Below the pieces are notes generated by a model that saw only the letters and a program-made list of their open reading frames with translations, was not told the DNA's origin and made no database searches. Positions 52,788 through 61,055 of a stretch of 64,000 bases of DNA are shown piece by piece. The DNA is from Hyphomicrobiales bacterium. GTDB taxonomy: Bacteria > Pseudomonadota > Alphaproteobacteria > Rhizobiales > Phreatobacteraceae. The position numbers were made by a program, and so were the translations under genes. The stretch lies in NCBI GenBank assembly GCA_017304475.1, contig JAFKKV010000016.1:62001-126000 (forward strand), read 5' to 3'. Every line of letters starts with the position of its first letter. The first letter of the stretch is position 1.

Positions 52788-53633
52788 TCACCTGTCGGTC
52801 TGCAATGCCACCGTGCGGATGTAATAGCGCTGCAGCACCAGGAACGGGATCAGCGCCACCATGATAGCGGTCGAGGCGGAGGCGAAGAGCGCGCCCCAGT
52901 TCGACTGTTCGAGCGTCATGTTGCGGGCGATCGCCACCTGCACCACGGTGAGATCGGGCGTGCTCGCCGCCACCAGCGGCCAGAAAAAGGCATCCCACTG
53001 GTGGATGAACATCATCAGCGAGGCGGTCGCTGCCGTCGGCCAAGACAGCGGCATCGTCATGCGCCGGTAGATCTGCCACCAGCTGGCGCCGTCGATGCGC
53101 GCCGCCTCGTAGATCTCCTTGGGGATCTGCGCGAAGAACTGGCGGAACAGGAAGACGACGATGCCGCTTGCCACGTCGGGCGCGATCAGCGCGGCATAGG
53201 TGTCGACCCAGCCGAGCGCGCGCATCAGCACATAGAGCGGAATGACGATCGCCTCGAAGGGCATCATGAAGGACAGCAGCACCGCCACGAACAGGGTGCG
53301 CTTGAACCGGAAATCGAACACCGCGAAGGCAAAGCCCGCCATCGAATTGACGACGATGCCGAGCGCCACCGTGGTGAAGGACACGAAGATCGAATTGAAC
53401 AGGGCGCGCGGGAAGCCGCCGGTGAGGATCTGGCGGTAATTGTCCAGCGTCAGTTCGGAGGGAACCAGCGTGCCGAGGCCGAAACGGCCGGCATTGGCGA
53501 AGATCTGGTCGGCCGGCCGGAACGACGACATGATCAGCCAGTAGATCGGCAGGAGCAGGACCACGGCGACCGTGGTCAGCGCTAGGTAGCGCAGGCCGGT
53601 GAGCAAAGGAGAGGTCGTGCCGTCGGGCCTCAT
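52788..53633 (-). CDS. CUT1 sugar-type ABC transporter permease (UgpE/MalG-like)
   Basis: A 281-residue inner-membrane permease with six predicted segments (LTTVAVVLLLPIYWLIMSSF first). The CUT1 EAA loop EAARIDGASWWQIYRRMTMP is at about residues 185-205. It overlaps the upstream permease by 4 bases (ATGA). Last gene of the operon; no ATPase gene follows. Confidence 0.92.
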   Translation of the reverse strand: MRPDGTTSPLLTGLRYLALTTVAVVLLLPIYWLIMSSFRPADQIFANAGRFGLGTLVPSELTLDNYRQILTGGFPRALFNSIFVSFTTVALGIVVNSMAGFAFAVFDFRFKRTLFVAVLLSFMMPFEAIVIPLYVLMRALGWVDTYAALIAPDVASGIVVFLFRQFFAQIPKEIYEAARIDGASWWQIYRRMTMPLSWPTAATASLMMFIHQWDAFFWPLVAASTPDLTVVQVAIARNMTLEQSNWGALFASASTAIMVALIPFLVLQRYYIRTVALQTDR

Positions 53634-54496
53634 GCCTCACCTTCCTTCTGGCGGAACAGCCGCATTTCGAACAGCGCCGTCACCAGGATGATGAGCAGGA
53701 TGACCGTGGAAATGGCGAGCGACCGTCCATGATTGAGGAAGGCGAAAGCCGACTGGTAGGACTCGAACATGAGCAGGTGCGTCGCGCCGTTCGGTCCGCC
53801 ATGGGTGATGACATAGACTGGCGCGAACAGCAGGAAATTCGCCGCGGTATCGGCCACCAGCACGAAGGCGAGCGGCCGGCGCATCATCGGCAGCGTGACA
53901 TAACGCAGGCGCTGCCAGGCGGTGGCGCCGTCGAGACCGGCGGCCTCGTCCAGCTCCTTGGGAATAGCGAGCAGGCCGGCGAGCAGGAACACCATCCAGT
54001 AGCCGACACCCTTCCAGCTGACCACCGCGATGAGCGTCGGCAAGGCCTGCTCGGGTGAACGGAAAAAGGCCTGGGCCGGCAGGCCGAGCCAGCGCAGGAA
54101 GCCGTTGACCGGCCCGAGGGTCGGATCGAGCAGAAGGTTCCAGAGCACCGAGGTGATGGCGATCGACACCGTCATCGGCAGCAGGAAGGACGCCCGGAAC
54201 ACATCGATGAACCGGCCCGGGCGGCGCACCAGCATGGCCAGCACCAGGGCCAGGAAGACCTGCAGCGGATTGACGATCAGGTTGAAGACGAGCGTGGTGG
54301 TCAGCGACGCCCAGAAGGTCGGGTCGTCGATCAGCTCGCGATAGTTCTTCAGGCCCTGAAATACCGTGTCGCCGCGAATGGTTTCGCCGAAAATGCTGCC
54401 GACCATGGCAATGCCGATCGGCGCGAAGCGGAACAGGATGAGGCCGGCCAGCGCCGGACCGAGAAAGGCATAGGGCACCCACCAGCGATTGTTCAT
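53630..54496 (-). CDS. CUT1 sugar-type ABC transporter permease (UgpA/MalF-like)
   Basis: A 288-residue permease (MNNRWWVPYAFLGPALAGLI). It has six segments and the loop DEAAGLDGATAWQRLRYVTLPMM, which contacts the ATPase. The ATG at 54496 begins directly at the first helix; the frame extends 29 codons upstream into the repeat-bearing spacer. It forms the channel with the downstream permease. Confidence 0.92.
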   Translation of the reverse strand: MNNRWWVPYAFLGPALAGLILFRFAPIGIAMVGSIFGETIRGDTVFQGLKNYRELIDDPTFWASLTTTLVFNLIVNPLQVFLALVLAMLVRRPGRFIDVFRASFLLPMTVSIAITSVLWNLLLDPTLGPVNGFLRWLGLPAQAFFRSPEQALPTLIAVVSWKGVGYWMVFLLAGLLAIPKELDEAAGLDGATAWQRLRYVTLPMMRRPLAFVLVADTAANFLLFAPVYVITHGGPNGATHLLMFESYQSAFAFLNHGRSLAISTVILLIILVTALFEMRLFRQKEGEA

Positions 54497-54571
54497 GGGG
54501 CTCGCCTGGTCAGGTGTGGAGTTTTGGACGAGATATCGGGCGCTCGCACGGCGAAAAGCGCCGGCGAACCG

Positions 54572-54745
54572 ACCCTCTCCCAAAGGGAGAGGGTGGCGCC
54601 GTCAGGCGCCGGGTGAGGGGCGTGAGCGTCGAGATCTAGCCCCACCGGTCCGGTGCGATGCTCGTCGTCCACGCCACCCCATCCGGAGATGGGCGTCCCC
54701 TCACCCGGCAGCTGACGCTGCCACCCTCTCCCTTTGGGAGAGGGT
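54572..54745. repeat. Inverted pair of palindromic repeats inside the transporter operon
   Basis: ACCCTCTCCC-AAA-GGGAGAGGGT (54572-54594) and its mirror ACCCTCTCCC-TTT-GGGAGAGGGT (54723-54745) are ends of two about 50-base repeats in inverted orientation, each continuing with GGCGCCG/GCCGGGTGAGGGG-type sequence. The element is a frequent Hyphomicrobiales intergenic repeat. Between the binding-protein gene and the permeases it could stabilise the upstream message, as REP/BIME elements do in malE-malF. Confidence 0.8.
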
Positions 54746-54803
54746 TGATCAGGATGCGCCTTTCGCGGTTCCCGTTCGACCTCAGCCACCCGCAATCCCC
54801 GCC

Positions 54804-56072
54804 TCACCCCTTGTACTTCGCGATCTCGCGGTCGATGCGGGTGGCGGCCTGGGTCAGCGCCTGCTGGACATTGGCGCCGGTCTGGATGTCGCGCAGCGCC
54901 ACCCGCAGCACGTCCTCATATTCGCGGAAACCCGGCGTCGCTGGCCGCGGCACTGCGGTGGTGTCGAGTTCGTATTGGGTGATCTTCCACATGTCGGTGT
55001 TGAAGGTCGCCGCCTCGCGCTGCCAGATCGCCTTGACCACCGGCGGATAGGGCCGGAGCTTGAACCAGAGCGCCTGGAGATCGTCGGACAGCAACTCCTT
55101 CACCACCGTCTCCACCGCCGCCTTGTGGGTGGTGCGCGGATTGACGCCGAAATGCCAGGCGCCGGTGGGCGTCACCGGCTTGCCCTTGGCGAAATAGGGA
55201 TGCGGCGCCACGCCGAAATCAATGCCCGGGAAACGCGTCTTGAACGTATCGTAGTTGAAGGTGCCGGCGACGAAGAAAGCGACCTTGCCGGTGCCGAACA
55301 GTTCAGGTGTGGTCGCCGGGTCGAACTGGCCGGGCGGCGACACCTTGAACTCCGAATAGAGCTTCTGCATGAAGCTATAGGCCTCGACGAAAGCCGGCCC
55401 GTCGAGATTGCCCGAGGCCTTGAAGCCGTCATCCGACAGGGCCTTGCCGCCGAGCGACTGGCCGAGCGGCAGGAGCTGGTAGGGCCGCTCCGACTGTTCG
55501 AAGGCGAAACCCCAGACATTCTCGGCGGGCTTGGCGATCTTCTTCGCCGCCTCCACCAGCTGTTCCCAGGTCCAGCGCTTGGCCGGATCGGCCGAGGGCT
55601 CCTCGACGCCGGCGGCCTTGAGCATGGCCTTGTTGTAGAACAGCACCTGCATGGAGGAACCGAAGGGCGCCGAATAGAGCTTGCCGTCATAGGTCGCCGC
55701 GGCGAGTCCCGACTGGGTGAAGCGGCTCTTGTCGATCATGCCGTCGAGCGCCATGAGATGGCCGCGCGAGGCATAGGAGGCGGTCAGCGGGCTGTCGCAG
55801 ATGTAGATGTCGGGGTCCGGGGTGCGGCCGTTGAGCTTCACCTCGATGGTCTGGAAGACCTGGGTGAAGGGGATGCGCTCGACCTGCAGGCGGATCTCCG
55901 GATGGCGCTTCTGCACCTCGTCGAACAGCGGCGTCACCTGGTTTTCCGGCCAGCCCATCCAGACGGCGCGCAGCGTCGTGGCCTGGGCGCGGGCTATGCC
56001 GGGCGCCGCCAGCACGGCGGCCGAGGCGGCCCCCATCATCGTCAGGCGGCGGCTTGGTCCTTGCTTGCTCAT
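54804..56072 (-). CDS. Sugar-type ABC transporter substrate-binding protein (SBP family 1)
   Basis: A 422-residue periplasmic protein. The twin-arginine-like signal MSKQGPSRRLTMMGAASAAV ends near ARAQ. TTLRAVWMGWPENQVTPLFD and PDIYICDSPLTASYASRGHL are typical of family 1 (CUT1) binding proteins. GGAGGAGC precedes the ATG at 56072. Ligand unknown; an adjacent LOG-like protein and nucleoside hydrolase make a nucleoside or riboside worth testing. Confidence 0.9.
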   Translation of the reverse strand: MSKQGPSRRLTMMGAASAAVLAAPGIARAQATTLRAVWMGWPENQVTPLFDEVQKRHPEIRLQVERIPFTQVFQTIEVKLNGRTPDPDIYICDSPLTASYASRGHLMALDGMIDKSRFTQSGLAAATYDGKLYSAPFGSSMQVLFYNKAMLKAAGVEEPSADPAKRWTWEQLVEAAKKIAKPAENVWGFAFEQSERPYQLLPLGQSLGGKALSDDGFKASGNLDGPAFVEAYSFMQKLYSEFKVSPPGQFDPATTPELFGTGKVAFFVAGTFNYDTFKTRFPGIDFGVAPHPYFAKGKPVTPTGAWHFGVNPRTTHKAAVETVVKELLSDDLQALWFKLRPYPPVVKAIWQREAATFNTDMWKITQYELDTTAVPRPATPGFREYEDVLRVALRDIQTGANVQQALTQAATRIDREIAKYKG

Positions 56073-56177
56073 CGAAAGCTCCTCCCAGGGCTTTTGAATA
56101 TCCGGCGGCTTTGCTTCGTGTCCTGATTCCGAAGGCCGCTCCAACGTTTTGTTCTCACGTCTCTTCTTGCGGCGCGG

Positions 56178-56819
56178 TCAGGCTCCGCCAAGGTCCAGAT
56201 AGCGCCGGCAGAGGCAATCGAGCACGTCGGGAACCGCTGTCAGCGCCACCGCGCCTTCGACGCTGTGCGCCTCGGGCATGGCGATCACCAGCCGGCCCAG
56301 CCTCAGCCCCAGGGCCATTTCCGACAGCGTGCCATAACCGCCGCCGACCGCCACCAGCGCAAAGCTCGCGGTCGCGATGATCGCGTTGCGCGCCTCCCCG
56401 ATGCCGGTGGCGAGCGGAATGGCGACATGATCATTGGCTTCGCGCCAGTCATGATCGGGCAGAATGCCGATCGGCTGGCCGCCGCCTGCGGCAACCCCCT
56501 TGGACACCGCCTCCATGGCCCCTGCCCGGCCGCCGCAAATGACCGTGAAGCCGATCTGGGCGAGTGCCAGGCCAAGGCTGTGGGCGCGCTCATATTCGGT
56601 CGGGGTCGCGTCGCGTGGCCCGATGACGCCGACGGGAAGGCGGCGCGTGCCGGGACGGGCGAAGAGGTGGCTGACCGCCTCGACCGGGCTCACCACGGCG
56701 CCGCCGGCCGGCGCCGCGGCCTTGGCCCAGGTCAGCGCCCAGGCGTCGAAACGCGCGCCGCCGCGGTAAAGGCCGCCGTCGGCGGGATCGATGACGAGGG
56801 CGGAAGCTGTGGCGGGCAT
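56178..56819 (-). CDS. SLOG/LOG-family nucleotide-binding protein
   Basis: A 213-residue Rossmann-like protein of the SLOG superfamily (LOG/TIGR00725 type). RLPVGVIGPRDATPTEYERA, then GFTVICGGRAGAMEAVSKGV with the ligand-binding GG-x-x-G-x-M, and ALVAVGGGYGTLSEMALGL with the GGGYGTLSE substrate loop. Relatives bind ADP-ribose-like ligands or cleave nucleoside monophosphates. It precedes the sugar-type binding-protein gene by 105 bases on the same strand, and is divergent from a nucleoside hydrolase. Confidence 0.85.
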   Translation of the reverse strand: MPATASALVIDPADGGLYRGGARFDAWALTWAKAAAPAGGAVVSPVEAVSHLFARPGTRRLPVGVIGPRDATPTEYERAHSLGLALAQIGFTVICGGRAGAMEAVSKGVAAGGGQPIGILPDHDWREANDHVAIPLATGIGEARNAIIATASFALVAVGGGYGTLSEMALGLRLGRLVIAMPEAHSVEGAVALTAVPDVLDCLCRRYLDLGGA

Positions 56820-57010
56820 GACGGGACTCGAACCGGCATAGTCGGCATGACGAGCCCGGAAGCCTAAAGCACAGAGCCGCCGTGTCCATAGCTCGGCCCA
56901 CCGCGAAAGCCGCTCATCGCTGCGGGGCCGGTCTGAGCAATTGGCGGTTGGCGCGAGGTGTCGCCGAGGCCAAGCTTCAGATTCGAAAAATTCGCTCCGG
57001 GGAGAAAGCC

Positions 57011-57967
57011 ATGGCCGCCAGACAGAAAATCCTGATCGACTGCGATCCCGGCCACGACGATGCGGTCGCCATCCTGTTCGCCGCCCGCCACATGGATCTG
57101 GTCGGGGTCACCAGCGTGCACGGCAACAATTCGCTTGAGAATACCACCCGCAACGCGCTGGCCGTGGTCGAGATGGGCAAGCTCGACGTGCCGGTGGCCA
57201 AGGGCTGCGCCGAGCCGCTGGCCCAGGAGCCGGTCGGCATCGCCGCGATGCATGGCAAGAGCGGGCTCGACGGCGCCGAGATTGCCGAGCCGACGCGGCG
57301 GGTGATCGACACCCACGCGGTCGACTTCATCATCGCCATGGCCGAGCAGCACAAGGAAGAGCTGATCCTCGCCACGATCGGGCCGGAAACCAATATCGCC
57401 ATGGCGTTGCGCCGCGAGCCACGGCTGAAGAACTGGATCCGCGAGATCACCGTGATGGGCGGCTCGACGACGCTTGGCAACATCACGCCGGTCGCCGAAT
57501 TCAACATCTTCGCCGATGTCGAGGCCGCCTGGGCCGTCTATGAGAGCGGCATTCCGCTGCGCATGGTCGGCTACAACGTCACCCGCCAGACCGGCTTCGA
57601 CCAGGGCGATATCGATCGCATGCGCGGCTCCGGCAAAAAGGTCGCCGGCGTGCTCGCCGACCTCATGGCCTTCTATCTGGAGAAGCAGCGGCAAGGCTAT
57701 GGTCTGACGGTCGCCCCCATGCACGACGTCTGCGCCATCGTGCCCTATGTCGACGACAGCCTGATCGACTATTTGCACACCTCCGCGCGCATCGAGCTCA
57801 ACGGCACCTATACCCGCGGCATGACGGTCTGCGACCTGCGCAACCTCAAGAGCGTGGCGGCGACCAATATGCGCAACGCCACCGCGCCCAATGCGCTGGT
57901 GGCGGTGAACGCCCGCAGCCGGGCGCTGATCGACCGGGTGGTGGACACGCTGCTGACCTATGATTGA
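57011..57967 (+). CDS. Inosine-uridine preferring nucleoside hydrolase family protein
   Basis: A 318-residue nucleoside N-ribohydrolase. The calcium-binding aspartate cluster is ILIDCDPGHDDAVAI (Asp10, Asp15, Asp16), ILATIGPETNIAMAL and VMGGSTTLGNITPVAEFNIF follow the family pattern, and the active-site histidine region is APMHDVCAIVPY. It splits nucleosides into base and ribose in salvage. GGGGAGAAAG precedes the ATG. Divergent from the SLOG/transporter operon. Confidence 0.92.
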   Translation: MAARQKILIDCDPGHDDAVAILFAARHMDLVGVTSVHGNNSLENTTRNALAVVEMGKLDVPVAKGCAEPLAQEPVGIAAMHGKSGLDGAEIAEPTRRVIDTHAVDFIIAMAEQHKEELILATIGPETNIAMALRREPRLKNWIREITVMGGSTTLGNITPVAEFNIFADVEAAWAVYESGIPLRMVGYNVTRQTGFDQGDIDRMRGSGKKVAGVLADLMAFYLEKQRQGYGLTVAPMHDVCAIVPYVDDSLIDYLHTSARIELNGTYTRGMTVCDLRNLKSVAATNMRNATAPNALVAVNARSRALIDRVVDTLLTYD

Positions 57968-58129
57968 GGCGTAGCGCGGCCCCGAGCCGCCAAGCTGCGA
58001 TCAGCGCAGGTACAATCCGTGGTTGTCCGAAGGTCGCCGCAGCGATCGATTTGCTACCCCAGGGTAAGGCAGACGAAGATTCGGGCCAAGAATGGCATTG
58101 GCGCGGCGATCTGCCACCAGGAGGAAGAC

Positions 58130-58555
58130 ATGATCGATTTGGCCTTTGCCGCGTTTTTGTGGATCTCGGAGGCCCGTGCGGCCATTACGCCAGCTCCGGT
58201 GGAGGCTGTCGAAATGCGTGCCAGCCGCTCTCGTTCAAGCGGACGCAGCAGCCGTTCGCATGCATCTCATCGATCTCATTCGGTCAGGCCCACCCGACCG
58301 GTCCGCGTCCACGTGACGGTTCGTCACCGCTCGGTTTCGCGACCTTCGGCCACTCCGGCGCCCGTTGTTTCGGAGCGCACGGTGGTTCGAACACGGACCC
58401 GCTATGTCGGGCGAAACAGGCCGACGTGCCAGCCAGGTTTCGAGCGACGCGGCGAGATCGTGCGGGATGGCGTGTCGTTTCCGGTCTGCATGAACATTCA
58501 AGGCCTTTGCGTGATCGCTCGCACCGATACCAGGGTCGCTTGCCCCCGACCTTAG
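58130..58555 (+). CDS. Arg/Ser-rich hypothetical protein with N-terminal hydrophobic segment
   Basis: A 141-residue protein. MIDLAFAAFLWISEARAAIT looks like a short signal peptide with an ARA cleavage site. Residues 30-90 are a basic Ser/Arg/His-rich stretch (RASRSRSSGRSSRSHASHRS). A C-terminal module has three cysteines (PTCQPGFERRGEIVRDG, FPVCMNIQGLCVIA and a last Cys near the end). AGGAGGA lies 7 bases before the ATG. Probably exported and nucleic-acid or polyanion binding by charge, but no family is recognised. Confidence 0.65.
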   Translation: MIDLAFAAFLWISEARAAITPAPVEAVEMRASRSRSSGRSSRSHASHRSHSVRPTRPVRVHVTVRHRSVSRPSATPAPVVSERTVVRTRTRYVGRNRPTCQPGFERRGEIVRDGVSFPVCMNIQGLCVIARTDTRVACPRP

Positions 58556-58810
58556 TCCGGCACAAGCGTCGTCGCCTTTCCGGGATCGGGGCAAGGCGCT
58601 CGATGGAGCTTCGCCAGCGCGCAGCCAACACAAAGGGCTGCGCGCCCATGACGGTGTGACGGGTCATGGCGGCTGAGGGAGCCTCGCGTCCCGGCTTTCC
58701 GCCACGTCGGCGCCGCCCGAAACCGGAAATGCCGATGCCCGGCACTTTTCGCTTCCCGGCCGCCCTGCCGCCCTAGCGCGACACATCAGTCGCTTTTTCT
58801 GTCGACCGCT

Positions 58811-58837
58811 TGTCGGTCAGCGGGCTACTCGTTCGTC
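58811..58837 (+). promoter_or_regulatory. ECF42-type promoter of the second DGPF-sigma operon
   Basis: TGTCGG (58811-58816), 17 bases, CGTC (58834-58837), with the first DGPF codon at 58861. It shares TCGTTCG at the -10 side with the promoter at 60528. A second TGTCGA at 58800 has no -10 at the right distance. Confidence 0.72.
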
Positions 58838-58860
58838 TTCCCGAGAGAACGAGGAATCCC

Positions 58861-59229
58861 ATGCTCTACGCCATCCTCTGCTACAATGATGAAGACGTTG
58901 TCGGCTCCTGGACCAAGGAAGAAGACGACGCGGTCATGGCCAAGCTCCACGTGGTCCATGACAAGCTCGCCAAGCAAGGCCGGCTCGGACCGACAGCCCG
59001 GCTGCTGCCGACGACCGCGGCGACCACCTTCCGGAAGGAACCGCCGCTCGTCATCGACGGCCCCTTCGCCGAGACCAAGGAACAGCTGCTCGGCTTCTAC
59101 CTGGTCGAGTGCGCTTCGCTCGACGAGGCGCTCGAGGTCGCCAAAGACCTGGCCAAGGCCAATCCCGGCACCGGTTCCTATGAAATCCGGCCGACCGCCG
59201 TCTTCATTCCCGGGAGCGGCGCGACGTGA
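58861..59229 (+). CDS. YciI-like DGPF-domain protein
   Basis: A 122-residue DGPF protein (MLYAILCYNDEDVVGSWTKE) with VIDGPFAETKEQLLGFYLVE at about residues 64-83 and a terminal IRPTAVFIPG strand. It belongs to a shorter, PCYND-like subgroup than the two copies at 38835 and 39305. Its stop overlaps the sigma factor start (GTGA), so the pair is translationally coupled. Confidence 0.92.
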   Translation: MLYAILCYNDEDVVGSWTKEEDDAVMAKLHVVHDKLAKQGRLGPTARLLPTTAATTFRKEPPLVIDGPFAETKEQLLGFYLVECASLDEALEVAKDLAKANPGTGSYEIRPTAVFIPGSGAT

Positions 59230-60500
59230 CCGATATTTCGTGGATCGATGCCGCCCTGACATCGAGCCGCCCGCAGGCGATGGGCGCATTGCTGCGCTAT
59301 TTTCGCAATCTCGACACCGCCGAGGAGGCCTTTCAGGAGGCCTGCCTCAGGGCCCTGCGCACCTGGCCGCAGAACGGCCCGCCACGCGATCCGGCCGCCT
59401 GGCTCATCCTGGTCGGCCGCAATGTCGCGCTGGACGCGACGCGCCGCGCCAAGAAGCAGGCGCCGCTGCCGGACGAAGCGGCGATCTCGGATCTCGGCGA
59501 CGCCGAGGCTGAACTCGCCGACCGGCTGGACGACGCCCATTACCGGGACGACATCCTGCGGCTGCTTTTCGTCTGCTGCCATCCCGACCTGCCCGCGACC
59601 CAGCAGATTGCGGTCGCGCTGCGCATCGTCTGCGGCCTGACGGTCAAGCAGATCGCCCGCGCCTTCCTGGTCACCGAAACCGCCATGGAGCAGCGGATCA
59701 CCCGCGCCAAGGCCCGCATCGCCGCGGCCCATGTGCCGTTCGAGGCGCCCGGCGCGGTCGAGCGGGCCGAACGGTTCGCGGCCGTCGCGGCGATGATCTA
59801 CCTGATCTTCAACGAGGGCTATTCGGCCAGCGACGGCACCGGAGACGCCAGGCGCTCGCTGTGCGACGAGGCGATCCGGCTCGCCCGGCTGCTGATCCGC
59901 CTGTTTCCGGCCGAACCGGAAATGATGGGCCTCGCCGCCCTCATGCTGCTGCAACACGCCCGCAGCCTCTCCCGCTTCGACCAGGCCGGCGAGATCGTGC
60001 TCCTGGACGCGCAGGACCGCGGCCTGTGGAACACCAAGATGATCGCCGAGGGCCTGGCCTTGATCGACAAGGCCATGCGCCACCGGCGCCCGGGCGCCTA
60101 TCAGCTGCAGGCGGCGATCGCCGCCATGCATGCCCGCGCCACGCGCGCCGAGGAGACCGACTGGGCCGCCATCGACCTGCTCTATGCCGGCCTCGAGCGG
60201 CTGCAGCCCTCGCCGGTCGTCACCCTCAACCGGGCGGTCGCCATCGCCAAGCTGCACGGGCCGGCGGCCGCGCTCGCCATGATCGACCCGCTGGAGCCCA
60301 GGCTCTCGGGCTATTTTTACTTCTTCGGCGTCAGGGGCGCGTTCCTCAGCGAACTCGGCCGCACCGAGGAGGCCCGGGCGGCCTTCAACCGGGCCATAGC
60401 GCTGGCTCATTCGGCAGCCGAAGCCGCCCATATCCGGATGCATCTCGACCGTCTCCTGAAGGACGGCATGGCCGGCGCCGGTGCCCGGATACCCGGGTAA
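59226..60500 (+). CDS. ECF42-group RNA polymerase sigma factor, second copy
   Basis: A 424-residue sigma factor: region 2 about residues 15-85 (LDTAEEAFQEACLRALRTWP ... AAWLILVGRNVALDATRR), region 4 about 125-180 (LTVKQIARAFLVTETAMEQR), then the TPR-like C-terminal domain (YLIFNEGYSASDG, LCDEAIRLARLL, LNRAVAIAKLHGPAAALAMI). It is a distant paralogue of the sigma factor at 39807. GTG start overlapping the DGPF stop. No anti-sigma gene is present. Confidence 0.92.
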   Translation: MTDISWIDAALTSSRPQAMGALLRYFRNLDTAEEAFQEACLRALRTWPQNGPPRDPAAWLILVGRNVALDATRRAKKQAPLPDEAAISDLGDAEAELADRLDDAHYRDDILRLLFVCCHPDLPATQQIAVALRIVCGLTVKQIARAFLVTETAMEQRITRAKARIAAAHVPFEAPGAVERAERFAAVAAMIYLIFNEGYSASDGTGDARRSLCDEAIRLARLLIRLFPAEPEMMGLAALMLLQHARSLSRFDQAGEIVLLDAQDRGLWNTKMIAEGLALIDKAMRHRRPGAYQLQAAIAAMHARATRAEETDWAAIDLLYAGLERLQPSPVVTLNRAVAIAKLHGPAAALAMIDPLEPRLSGYFYFFGVRGAFLSELGRTEEARAAFNRAIALAHSAAEAAHIRMHLDRLLKDGMAGAGARIPG

Positions 60501-60527
60501 AAAACTTCAGAAAAAAAGCCGGCTACC

Positions 60528-60554
60528 TGTCGGAACGCGCCCCTCTCGTTCGTT
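60528..60554 (+). promoter_or_regulatory. ECF42-type promoter before the DoxX-SRPBCC pair
   Basis: TGTCGG (60528-60533), 17 bases, CGTT (60551-60554), preceded by two A-tracts (60499-60517). It starts 27 bases after the sigma gene, so the DoxX and SRPBCC genes appear to be part of the sigma factor's own regulon. An 8-bp hairpin CCCGGGCC/GGCCCGGG (60569-60590) lies in the leader. Confidence 0.68.
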
Positions 60555-60618
60555 CTTGGAGCATAGGCCCCGGGCCACTGCCGGCCCGGGCCGCTGTTTG
60601 AAGACTTCTGGAGACGAT

Positions 60619-61029
60619 ATGATGCAACCGGCACGCGACACGACCCCGGCCTCGGCCATGATGAACCGTATCGGATGGACCTTGAGCGGCCTGGTCATCC
60701 TGTTCCTGCTGTTCGACACGACCATCAAGCTGATCAAGATCGAACCCGTGGTGACGGCCATGGCCGAACTCGGCTATCCCGACGGCCTGGCCCGCCCGAT
60801 CGGTCTCATCGTGCTGGCCTGCGCCGTCCTCTATGCCGTCCCGAGAACCGCGATCCTCGGCGCCGTCCTGTTGACCGGCCTGCTCGGCGGCGCGATCTCC
60901 AGCCATGTCCGCATCGACAGCCCGCTGTTCAGCCATACCTTTTTCGGGGTCTATCTGGGCATCCTGGCCTGGGGCGGACTTTTCCTGCGCGATGCGCGGC
61001 TGCGTGCGCTGTTTCCCGTACGGCGCTAA
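60619..61029 (+). CDS. DoxX-like membrane protein
   Basis: A 136-residue protein with four predicted helices (IGWTLSGLVILFLLFDTTIK, DGLARPIGLIVLACAVLYAV, ILGAVLLTGLLGGAISSHVR, HTFFGVYLGILAWGGLFLRD). It is typical of the DoxX-like family found beside ECF42 and SRPBCC genes. Role unknown, possibly redox or membrane homeostasis. CTGGAGACGAT precedes the ATG. Confidence 0.85.
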   Translation: MMQPARDTTPASAMMNRIGWTLSGLVILFLLFDTTIKLIKIEPVVTAMAELGYPDGLARPIGLIVLACAVLYAVPRTAILGAVLLTGLLGGAISSHVRIDSPLFSHTFFGVYLGILAWGGLFLRDARLRALFPVRR

Positions 61030-61055
61030 TCTCGAACATCCCATCGGAGCGATCC

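Noticed and set aside
58800..58805. TGTCGA as alternative -35 for the second DGPF operon
   Set aside because: No CGTC-type -10 at 17 bases; the TGTCGG 11 bases further on has exact spacing.
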